A stretch of 64,000 nucleotides of DNA from Adineta vaga (Eukaryota > Rotifera), in the NCBI GenBank assembly GCA_021613535.1, contig CP075497.1, forward strand, positions 5,332,001 to 5,396,000, in the 5' to 3' direction. The notes beneath the pieces are model-generated. The model was not told where the DNA came from. It did no database searches and was given only the letters and a program-made list of their open reading frames with translations. Position numbers and translations under genes: made by a program. Positions 53,960-63,724 of this stretch are shown here, one piece after another (position 1 is the first letter of the stretch; each line of letters starts with the position of its first letter).

Positions 53960-56265
53960 ATGGAACAATCAACAGCTATTACGAAACTTTTTCGAGCACT
54001 ACAATTTCGTAAACATGTTAAAGGTAAATAGCCTCATCTAATTTCGAAATAGTATCGATGATGTAATTCATTGAAAGAAAGAATTGTCATAAGTCTTCTT
54101 GTTCAATACTATAAAATTCGATTTGTTGCTTTTGTTTCTCTCATAATACACAGATGGGATTCGTAATATGTAATTTTATTCTTTTGACATGCCCTCTAGT
54201 CAGCCTATCATGCTGTGAGTAGAAGAGAAAAAGAGCTCTTGTTATGCGCTATATTCGTTCGTTCATTCATTCATTTGCATCAAATGTGGCCTGGTTGTAA
54301 TATTCTTAGTGAGTAGAAATGTTTTGATAATCTCTAATTTCGTTCATAAACGTCGAAATCTTTCTAATTATGTATTCATAAGTACACACAATCTCTTTTG
54401 TAAACATCGACATGTGTTTGTGAAGATTGAGAGTGTCAAGACGGAAGTCGGAAAAAGAGGAAAGAAGTTTAAATATAAAAGAAAAAAAGATATTTAAACG
54501 GTTCTTCAACGCGAGAACACTTCACTTCAGACATGATTGAACTCAGCAGTTAGTTATGCATCAATGTCAAATGTTTGATCTTTTCATGTTTTTCTTTTTT
54601 TTTCCTTCCAGAACTTACAAGCGCATGTAAGCGGATCAATAAAGAGACTTGTTATGAATTTGTAACCTATCGTCCTCCAACATCAAATATACTTTCAACA
54701 CACAAGAAATCTGCAAAATTTAATATCTTAGTATGTTATAAATCAAAATCAATGGCTTCTTATTGAATAATTCTATTCTTTTTAATTTAGCGTTCGAAAA
54801 TTCATAATTATAAACAAAGAAGTAAAAGTGCATGTCGGTTATCGACTCGAATACGACCAAAATTCGAATGTTCATCGCCTTCGGCAAATATTCCTTCAAA
54901 TGATCAACAGCAACAACAACTACCGATTGAACATCTGGCACATGCGACATCGAGTACACCAGCTAATCTATCAATGATTGTAAAACAATCATATAAACCT
55001 TTACATGCTAAGTCAACACAATTTAATCGAAATACGATTGCTATCACAAAAGGTAATATATTGCCACTTTGTTCTACATGAACAATTCTTTCGATTGTTT
55101 GATGAATATTTCTTTTTCCTACGATTTAATTGAATGACTACTGTTTAATTGCATTCGTTTTCCTCTTGACACCTTTTGCTCTTCTCTTTCGTCTTCTTTC
55201 GCAAAGCGAAACAATCATCGTTTAAGTCAATATTTCTTTTATGAATCTTTGTATACATATAAACAGGTAGAAGAGACTAAGCCGATAATGAAAGAAACAT
55301 CATTGAATATGTATTTACATGTGTTCTATTGATTTTATTTGCATTCAATGTCTCTCCTGATTGACATATTAATTGGAAACAAATAAAACTTTGGGTGTGA
55401 TCTAAATAGACATTGACAATATCGTTTAAATTTATTTTCAAGTCTAGACATTTGTTAGATACAAAAATTTGAGACGAACTTTTTTCGTCCTCTTAATAGA
55501 TTACACCTTGGAAAAGAAATCTATCAATGTAAATATTAGTATAGAACATGTATTTGTTCCACTAAGAAATAAATCGTTTTGAATAATTATTGAAGATTCT
55601 TTATTCATTTAGATACAACTGTGAAAGCACTTTATGCGATATCAAATTGGATATTTATTGAAATAATTGAAACAGGTCAAACTGGTTTTGTTCCTAGTTA
55701 TTGTCTTCGTTTACCAGATTCACCTGTCGAATCAGCATCACAAAATAATTTAAGTTTATTAAATGTTAGTATTTATGAAAAACCTTTTCCATCAATCATT
55801 ACATCAACTTCACCACCCGCTGGTCGATTTATTTCATCGATTGGGCCATGTCATTTCAATATTGAACAACCATCATCCTTAACTTGTTCACGTGTAAATA
55901 AATCTCGAACATATACTCGTCAACAATACAAAGATCAATCGAATTTATCTCGACAGATCTCCAATATGTCACTTCATGCTTATGATCATGATGCATATGA
56001 AACACTTAATGTAACTCCATGTAAAAGCTTATCATTCAGTGTGTTAGATAGTGAACCGATTATATATCATTCCAATAGTCGTCTACGTGTGATTGAAAAT
56101 TATCAACGACAATTTGTTGGCGATATCAGTGTACTCGAATCTGAAGTTGTAACATTGATTAATACAGCTCAAAACGATAGTGATTGGCGTTTTGTACGAC
56201 GTGGTGATGGACGACAAGGTTATATTCCTAAACATATTGTTGTACCCGATCGAAATTTTAATTAA
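53960..56265 (+). CDS. Adaptor protein with two SH3 domains
   Basis: Four exons (53960-54023, 54612-54730, 54791-55052, 55613-56265) give 365 residues in phase; introns 1 and 3 are 588 and 560 nt. The N-terminal 90 residues are basic with several cysteines and no recognised domain. The first SH3 domain (about residues 128-175) is split by intron 3: TIAITKGD, then VKALYAISNWIFIEII and GQTGFVPSYC. A Ser/Thr/Pro-rich linker follows. The second SH3 domain (about 306-360) is intact in the last exon: LRVIENYQRQFVGDISV, DSDWRFVRRGDGRQGYIPKHIV. The first SH3 lacks the usual ALYDY at its start. The protein presumably bridges proline-rich ligands in signalling or cytoskeletal complexes. I do not assign an orthologue. 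Confidence 0.78.
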
Positions 56266-56393
56266 AAAGAAACAAAATCATTTTGCGTTCCTTTTTCTTG
56301 TGTATATGTGAGATTTTATTTAACAATAAGAACAAAAAAAAACGACACATTTGTTTTTGTTTTTCGTAACAGATAAGATAAAATACAACGTTT

Positions 56394-58453
56394 TTATGTT
56401 GATGATGAACGTCCAAGTAATTCATCACAAACATCAACAATGTGTATTGCATATTGATTAAATGTTGATGAGGAAGAAGAAGTAGAAGAAGAAGAAGGTT
56501 TAATCGTTTTTAATCGTAACATTTCTTCACGAAGTTTAGCTAATAAGGCATGATTTGGTTCATTCTTTTTTGCACCACGTACAATATCAGCCAATTCATC
56601 ATCAACACGAACACGTTTATAAGTATCAGCATTCTTTTCATATAAACGAATTAATGAACCATATGCATGTAAATATGGATGAAGTTTTCTTAATAATTTT
56701 TGAGCAGCTAAAAAAGAAGAAATGCAACAGTTCGGAAAGGAATTATTTCTAATTCACAGAGCTTTTATTTACCTAAATTTTTAGCATGTGCTTTATCTTT
56801 TGCTTGTGCTTCTTCTTTATGTTCATTACCAATTTCTAATGTAATATGTGTAAACATTGGCTTCTTTGTCATTGTTAATTTTATGTTCGATTCACCACGT
56901 GTTAACGCATTGTATGTTAAACTTTTTTCTAACATTTGATAAGGTGTAGGTTTACCAAGTGCAACACAAACATCATAAAGATTAGCATCTAAAATATTGT
57001 ATTCATCTAATAATGAACTATTTGTTGCGTCTGGTTCATTGGAATCATTTTTATTACTGTGATGAGGATGATGATGATTATTATTATCATTATTTACAAT
57101 TATCGATGTTTCATCATCATCGATACAACCTTCTTCTTCAGGAGGTTTTTCTTCAATAATTGTTTGTTTATTTCCTGTTTGTTGTTGTTGTTCTTGTAAT
57201 TTTCGATATTGTGGTATAAGAATAATCAATGATTCTTCAGTAGCTTTTAATTTGGCTGTACGTTTATTGCGACCAATACCTGTACCATACGCAGTGTCAC
57301 CAACGAAAACACGACAACCAAATGGTGAATTTGATTCATCTGTAGTAAACCATTCATATCGAACGGTTAATTTTAAACGTTTCAATGCATATTCTTGTAA
57401 AAGTGCAATTGGACTTTTATTTGGATAGAGATCAATTGTAACCTTTTTGTTAGTGGAATTAGTTGATTCTGATGTTGTCAATAATCGTGGTGGTACTTGT
57501 GGTTGAGTGTCAGTTGTTTTCAATGTAGTTGAGACAACAACAGATGATTGATCATTTGATGTTAATGGTTGGAGTTCAATGACTTGTGTGTCAGCTGGTA
57601 TATTCATTTCACGACGTTTCATTTGTGCTTGCCGAATATATTTCCATTTGTCACTTAATGATGGAAAGAATTTAAATTCACGTTGTTCAAAAGCTAATCG
57701 ACGTTGACAATACGAACGTAATTCATCGGATGTTAATGTACTGAAATATAGTGCATCATCTAATGATGTATTGGACAAGATTTGTAATGAAACTGGTAAT
57801 TGTTGAGGTTTGGGTGGACGTGTTGTTGGTACTGGACAGGTTAGTGGTGTCGAGGTGTCCGTTGTTAATGTGTTGGTAGGTTCAGAAGTAGTAGTTTGTG
57901 CTGGAAGAGAGGATGAAGAATCTTCTTGATTGATATTTGTTGATGGATGCGGAGAAGAGATTTCACCTTCTTCAACATCTTGATTACCACCGCCACCGTC
58001 ATCATCATCATTGTCACTTCGTTTTCGTTTTCGAACTGATGCTGAAGATGAACTTTCTTCTTCAGTCATTTTAAATGGACATTTTACTTCACTGTTTGTT
58101 GATGTTGACTCATTCGGTTCCACTTGTTCTTCTTGTAATCGTTTCATATACAGACAAGGTATCGATGCGATCGGTATTAAATGATGACGTACACTAACTG
58201 AACCAAGAAAATATGGCCGGGATAATGTTACTACACGTGTTTGTTTATGAAAATATAATGGAAATCCACTAGTATGAAATACTTCACACCAACCATCTGG
58301 TAGAGTATGATTTCGTTTATCTTGTGAATAACCTTTAACTGTCCATCGAAGGGTTACCTTAGGTTGACTTGTTGGTTGAACGGTTTGAGACGTATCAGTG
58401 GATTTCTCCACTAAGCTTTCGTCCATTGAATCATCTAAATCTTCACCTTCCAT
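56394..58453 (-). CDS. DGCR8: DGCR8/Pasha, Microprocessor RNA-binding subunit
   Basis: Two exons (56773-58453 and 56394-56707) give 664 residues. Order: acidic N-terminus; WW-like Rhed region LPDGWCEVFHTSGFPLYFHK...VVTLSRPYFLG; IPCLYMKR, which keeps the IPC cysteine that ligates heme in vertebrate DGCR8; a nuclear-localisation-like RKRKR followed by an acidic/Gly run; a long Ser/Thr/Pro-rich linker; dsRBD1 (SPIALLQEYALKRLKL, FGCRVFVGDTAYGTGIGRNKRTAKLKA); dsRBD2 (TPYQMLEKSLTYNAL...AKNLGKAAQKLLRKLHPYL); and the Drosha-binding tail NEPNHALLAKLREEMLRLK. It recognises primary microRNA stem-loops with Drosha in the nucleus. The start follows a TTATTGTAG acceptor-like site by one base, and lies 124 nt after the BOLA2 stop on the same strand. 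Confidence 0.96.
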
Positions 58454-58577
58454 GCTACAATAAGAAAAAGAAAGGAATAACTAGTTTGATTAGTCAATGT
58501 CTTTTATCATGGAAAAAACTCTTCTTGTTTATTAATGAAAAGAAAAAAGAAATAATCAATGACAAAGAATCAAAAGA

Positions 58578-59013
58578 TTATTTTGGACCGTTTCCACAAA
58601 TACCATTACAAGCACTTGTTCCTTTTTGTAGACATTCCGGATTTGTTGCCGCTTTTTCTTGTTTTTTCTCCCATTCATCCGGTGTATATGTCTTTTGAGT
58701 GAATGCATGAATTTTCGTCATTTCATCTTTTAATAAATCATTGACTAATCTAAAGTTCACATAAAAAATAAATAAATGTGAACAGGATTCATATAATTAA
58801 ACATACCGTTGTCTTGCTAATAATTGTTTACCTTCGAATTTTTTCGATACAATTATTGAATCAAATTTTAAACCACAACCACTTGAACAATCATCAATAT
58901 TCTAAATAGACGAGAAATTGCACATAGAAAATGAAACGATTGTAACTTACCAAATAAGTTGGTTCAAATTCATCTCGTAATTTCTTTTCAATATTATCTT
59001 TATTAATTTCCAT
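58578..59013 (-). CDS. BOLA2: BolA-like protein 2 with extra Cys-containing tail
   Basis: Three exons (58951-59013, 58807-58901, 58578-58749) encode 109 residues. The BolA fold is clear: NIDDCSSGCGLKFDSIIVS, FEGKQLLARQRLVNDLL and KIHAFTQKTYTPDEWEK. His67 is the invariant metal ligand and the Cys26/Cys30 loop replaces the single-cysteine BOLA2 loop. BOLA2 pairs with the monothiol glutaredoxin GLRX3 to carry [2Fe-2S] clusters to cytosolic targets. After the usual C-terminus the chain runs on for about 24 residues with three more cysteines (92, 100, 104). The start follows an ATATTTTAG acceptor-like site by five bases. Confidence 0.94.
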
Positions 59014-59325
59014 TTTATCTAAAATATAGAAAATAAAAATGTTTCCGAAAGACCAAAATCACATTTCAAAACAAAAGAGATTCAAAAAAATGTATCAATT
59101 TCCGTTAATCTTGGTACACATTGTACAGAAACAATCCGATTAAAAACCACAACAGAACTAACTCTGAAGTCTTGAGTTATTTAATCTTCAATTACATCAA
59201 TGTTATATATGTAAAACAAGAAAAACACAAAATTGAATGGAAAAACACATTTTTTCTCTCTCCTAACTCTTCTATGATAAATTTGATAAGAAATGCACCA
59301 CGCCAGTTCTACATTTCAAATCAAT
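59014..59325 (-). other. SEPHS 3' spacer, expected to hold the SECIS element
   Basis: 312 nt between the SEPHS stop and the BOLA2 start. I searched it by eye for the standard SECIS core (ATGA paired with GA, with AA in the loop). No ATGA occurs on the transcript strand; the only RTGA is a GTGA next to the BOLA2 start, without a suitable stem. So no SECIS is called. Confidence 0.4.
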
Positions 59326-60800
59326 CTACCATAATTCATTGTCTCTGTCTTGTGCTGGCACTTCAATAACTTGAGGATTGTCCGTAATTTTCGCTGTTCG
59401 ATCACCTTTCTCAACAACACCAATAATCCATGCTTGATATCCTTCTTGTGCTTGAATATCTTTACAATAGGCAGCAGCTTGATCATGTGGTAGAACTACC
59501 AATAAACCACCGGATGTTTCTGCACTAGTTCCTCGTAATAAACCAAATGCATTATTACAAGTTTTACTAATTGTTGCCATATGAGCAATAATTGGTAAAC
59601 TATGTATAACAAAAGATACTTCATTTTTCTGATATTTAGCTAAATTTTGAGCATGACCAAGTAGACCAAAGCCAGTGACATCAGTACAAGCATGAGCACC
59701 ATATTTATGCATCAATGATGCACCTAACATGAATGTATGAAGTTTTCATGTATGATTGATTCAATGAAAAAATTGTCTTACCTATTTTATTGAGTCTAGC
59801 CATGGAATTCATCGCACGTTGGTATGCTTTTTCAACATCATTTTCAGTTACTACAGATTTAATACGATCCCATCGATCTGGTTTTTCAAGCCATTGGTGA
59901 GCATTAACCGCAACCTTCATTAATATAACAATCGTGTACATATATATATTTCATTTAGATGAAAATTAAAACAAACTTGTGTTCCTAATGGTTTGGTTAA
60001 TACTAGAACATCACCAATCATGGCATTTTCTGGAATGATAACTTCATTTTGTTTACACACTGACGTAGCAACACCACCAACTATTAACCATGGATTCACT
60101 ACCGTCTGACCACCTTGTACAGTTGTACCGGCCTGTTCTGCACAATCCTTTAATACAAAAGCCATTTATAATTCATATTGGTTTCTTTGCGGTTCTCTTA
60201 CTTTAAATCCTTGCAATATCAATGGCATAATTATATCACGTTCTTTATCACTCATTTTATTACTTACACTTAATAACATTAACATATTATCTATTTCCAT
60301 AACACCCATTGCATAAATATCACTTAATACATTTGCACAAGCAATTTTTCCCTAATAATGAAATCTTTTTCATGGATGAGATTATTTTTATTTAAATAAT
60401 TACCATCACATATGGATCATCGACAAGTGGATAAAAGAAATCTGTTGATTGTACTAAAAACAATTCCCCGTGACGTAATGGAAGTACACAAGAATCAAGA
60501 CCAATACCTAGAAAAACAAGTGAACTTTGTTTGAGAACAAGTTTGTCTTCTTTCCGAATATCGAATGAACATACCAACCACCGGTTTTGGTTTAAGCTCT
60601 GGCGTGAGTACCGCATGGTTTGGTAGAGTTTGCCCGTCATTAGAACCGTTTTTATCGGTCGATTCAAGTCCCTCGAGCAGACGGTGCAACACATCTCGAG
60701 GAACTTTACAACCTCATCCTTTGAGATCCGAGATTTTCGTTAAACGAAAATCATTCGATAAATCATAATCCAACGGATTAAAAGCTTTTTTCGACATCAT
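59326..60800 (-). CDS. SEPHS2: Selenophosphate synthetase with in-frame UGA (probable selenocysteine)
   Basis: Six exons (60575-60800, 60404-60507, 60202-60351, 59977-60147, 59782-59914, 59326-59723) form one frame, interrupted only by a TGA at 60714-60716. The start is one of two tandem ATGs (60800 or 60797). Counted from the second ATG, the TGA is codon 28 and lies in DLKG-U-GCKVP, exactly where SEPHS2 has selenocysteine and SEPHS1 has Thr or another residue. Downstream motifs are all family-typical: [107 protein letters not shown] and [10 protein letters not shown]. The enzyme makes selenophosphate from selenide and ATP for Sec-tRNA synthesis. A start-proximal acceptor (CTTGTAG) is present. 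It could instead be a UGA read through with another amino acid. Confidence 0.95.
60666..60706 (-). promoter_or_regulatory. Stem-loop 7 nt downstream of the SEPHS UGA (candidate recoding element)
   Basis: On the transcript strand AAGUUCCUCGAG (60706-60695) pairs with CUCGAGGGACUU (60677-60666): 12 consecutive pairs with one U-G wobble, closing a 17-nt loop. It starts seven bases after the UGA. Stem-loops in this position (selenocysteine redefinition elements) stimulate UGA recoding in other selenoprotein mRNAs. The function here is inferred. Confidence 0.5.
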
Positions 60801-60905
60801 TCAAATCTACAAGATCAAAAAAGAACGTGAAAATGAAGAACATTCAAACTGTACATGTAAAAAAAACGAAGGTAAACGACTGATCTTATCATTGGCACAC
60901 AACGA

Positions 60906-60933
60906 AAGAAGAAGAAGAAGAAGAAGAAGAAAA
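60906..60933. repeat. (GAA)n microsatellite
   Basis: About eight to nine GAA units in the spacer between RMND5 and SEPHS. On the transcript strand it is a pyrimidine-rich (TTC)n tract about 110 nt upstream of the SEPHS start. Confidence 0.8.
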
Positions 60934-61030
60934 AAAGAATGTATTACAAGACAACAACCGGTTCAAATAAAAATAGCTATATAATGTGAGTTGAATTGAA
61001 AATTTTTAATTTTGCATACAACATCTATTT

Positions 61031-62310
61031 TTAAAAGAAAAGTTGTCGTGCATCTGCTGGACTTTGTTCTGAAACAAGAAGAAGATGAGTTTTCTTATTT
61101 TCTTGGAAAATATGTATGTAACTCACCTAAAGGACAGTACGGACATTTGAGTTTATTCTGTAGAGTTAATTTATTCAATGCATCTTTGGAGATAACATGA
61201 CCACAAACAAGTTTCATTGGTGGATTTTGATCTGTTGTTTGCTGTCGAAGAATAGGACAAGCAAAAACACTATGATATCGATGTTCTTGACCAACATCAA
61301 TTTCAATAGGTAATTCATCTTTTGATAGAATATGACACACTTGTGTATTCTGCATGGCATTAACAATACTAAACGAAAACAATATTTCGAAATCTGTTAT
61401 ATTCACAAACAGGTTTTTATTACCTCATTAGAGCTGGTAATGCTTGAAATCCTGTTTTCATAACGACATACAGTGGACTATCTTGTGCAAGTCCAACTTG
61501 TTGAAATGCTTGTTGCATAAATAACTCCAGTAGTTGTAGCCAAAGATGCGGTTCAAGTAAATATTTATAAGGTGATTTTGCTAGATCTCTTTGTGCAAAA
61601 ACTAATGCGCCCATTAATTCATTCACAGCTTGTTCACATAGTCCATTTGAAATGGAATATTGCCGTAAATTTGATAGATAGACTTTTGCTTGTTGAAAAT
61701 TTCCTGATTCTAATAATTGTACAAAACGCATTTTATGTAGATAGAATTCTAATAAACTTCCAGTTTTATTTAATTCATTGCGATTTCGTTGACACCAATC
61801 AAGTGCTGGTAAGAGATTTTTTTCACGTAGATTTTCCAGTATTAAATTAATTTCTTCTAAAAATTCTTTTTCCACATTGAATAATTCATTATCATTTAAA
61901 TTGGTTTCTTTAATTAATTGTTGAGCAATTGACATTCGTCCTTGTCGATAAAGATCTTCACAGATGATCATATAGATTAATTTCAATTTTTCGGGTTTAT
62001 CAAATAATTCAGAAATTGGAACATTACCGAAATCAGATTGAAAATATTTATCTATTGTTTTACCAATTTTGGAAATTGAACCATGTAAATCTTTATGTTT
62101 ATCACTGTATTTTTTTGCTAATGGTTTGATTGTATCACGTAGATCGATTTTTACATTTGGATCATCTGGTAATTTGGAAATAAGAGTTTGAATTTGTTCG
62201 ATAGATCTATCAAGATTTGTCTCAATGTCGTTGTAATATTCTTCGACAGATTCTATGGCTTTATCAACGTCTTTTTCCACAAGACTTAACATATTATTTG
62301 TCGTGGACAT
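61031..62310 (-). CDS. RMND5A: RMND5 (GID2), E3 ubiquitin ligase subunit of the CTLH/GID complex
   Basis: Three exons (61424-62310, 61127-61368, and a 38-nt last exon 61031-61068) give 388 residues (human RMND5A 391). The N-terminus is a long coiled-coil region; a LisH motif ([22 protein letters not shown]), a CTLH segment ([24 protein letters not shown]) and CRA-like helices follow. The degenerate RING near the end is intact: [33 protein letters not shown] and LKCPYCP. The short last exon gives [12 protein letters not shown], matching the conserved C-terminus. With MAEA it forms the catalytic heterodimer of the CTLH ligase. It is the first gene in a same-strand series with SEPHS, BOLA2 and DGCR8, and unlike those it lacks an acceptor site at its start. 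Confidence 0.97.
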
Positions 62311-62712
62311 TCACGTTTGAATCAGTTCAGTTCAGTTAAGTACAGATAACAAGTCAGATTTCAATTACATGTAGAAATATCTAACCAATCAACATGTAAT
62401 CGCTAACGACCTCTATAGGAAATATAAAAAGTTGAAAAGTAGTTATGATAAATGAAAGCAAAATAATTTTTTCATAAAGAAAAGTGATTTCGATGGAAAA
62501 ATTTTGTTTTTATGAAAACAGCTTAATGTCTTTGTCTAAGCGGTATCTGTCATTCATTGTTGAAAGACAAAGAACAAAGAACTAATTTGTATTTGTAGTA
62601 ATAGGTGATACTTATGTTCTAATTGATGTAGATTAACAGTGTGACAAACTTATTTTGACTATTCTTTCTTTTGTAGATTGATTAATTGATTTATTCGTTC
62701 GAACAGGCCGAC
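62311..62712. other. Divergent promoter region between RMND5 and the EMI-like gene
   Basis: AT-rich, with a CAGTTCAGTTCAGTTAAG triplication at 62323-62340 just upstream of the RMND5 start. No gene seen. Confidence 0.4.
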
Positions 62713-63724
62713 ATGGAAATTAATAAAGAAATGTCGAGCCATACTGGTGATGAAAATAATGATAGTTACAATGAATATTTTCAATCACTTATACCTAGCA
62801 GTAGTCGTCTAGATTCTGGTTATTTAACATTTTCGTCTCCATGTACTACATCGCCATCTCGTCTGTCACCATCAAGTGTTATTTTACATCAACTTGATTC
62901 TCCAATATCTGAACATGATATTCAATCACCAATCAATGCTGCAAGACGAAAATTTGTTTCTACACTAGATTATGAGCATTATCGATCAACAAGAAAACAT
63001 TTCGATATATTAACACAAATACATCATCGTAATGCTTATCATCTTCTCAATAGTATTCTCAATAATTTATCAAATGATGATCTATTTCATTGTAAAACTG
63101 TTTGTCGTAAATGGTATACAATTTTAAAAGATCATTCTCGACGTAAACAAACAACGAATGTTAAACGTAATTTATTTCATATTAATAATAAAACTCAAAT
63201 GAGAAAAAGTAAATTAATCAATAAACCAATGCAAACAATAACAAATTTACTTGATACAAAACTGAATGTGCCATTAATTATTGAAACAACTACAAATGAT
63301 GAAAATATTCTTCCATCAACACCATCTCAACAAGTATTTACTTCATCACCAGATGATAATATTTGTCTTACAGCAAGTAAAATGACATTTCGTTATGGAT
63401 ATTTAAAATATTTACATGGACCAACAGTACCGAAACATTGTCCCATTTGTGCATATGTTTCTATTGTTGATATCAATGATCAACATGGGTATGTTTAAAA
63501 GATTGAATTGACGATTTATTCTGTTTCGTTATATTATTTCTAGTATTTGTACAAATCCATTTTGTCGAAATAGTTTTTGTCAATGTTGTTCTGGTCCTTA
63601 TCATCCATCTAGTCCATGTAAAACAACAACAGGTCCAATTAAATCGCCATGGCGTCAACGTCCTGCAGTTTCTCCTATATTTTCAAATAAAACACGAAGT
63701 AATCTCCGACGATTATTGATGTAA
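62713..63724 (+). CDS. FBXO5: EMI1/EMI2-like F-box and zinc-binding APC/C inhibitor
   Basis: Two exons (62713-63488, 63544-63724) give 318 residues. I start at the ATG after CAG|GCCGAC; the in-frame extension upstream begins with TTG. Order: a DSG-type phosphodegron-like DSGYLTFSS at residues 34-42, several SP sites, an F-box (LNSILNNLSNDDLFHCKTVCRKWYTIL, about 113-139), a basic/disordered stretch, then a zinc-binding region with HCPICAYV...ICTNPFCRNSFCQCCSGPYHPSSPC (about 243-286), and a C-terminus LRRLLM resembling the LRRL tail of EMI1/EMI2. This combination is specific to the FBXO5/FBXO43/Rca1 family, which blocks the anaphase-promoting complex in the cell cycle and meiosis. I cannot say which vertebrate paralogue is closer. 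Confidence 0.87.

Noticed and set aside
60714-60716. Premature stop making SEPHS a pseudogene
   Set aside because: All other exons are intact, splice phases agree, and the UGA sits exactly at the known Sec position, so recoding is the simpler reading.
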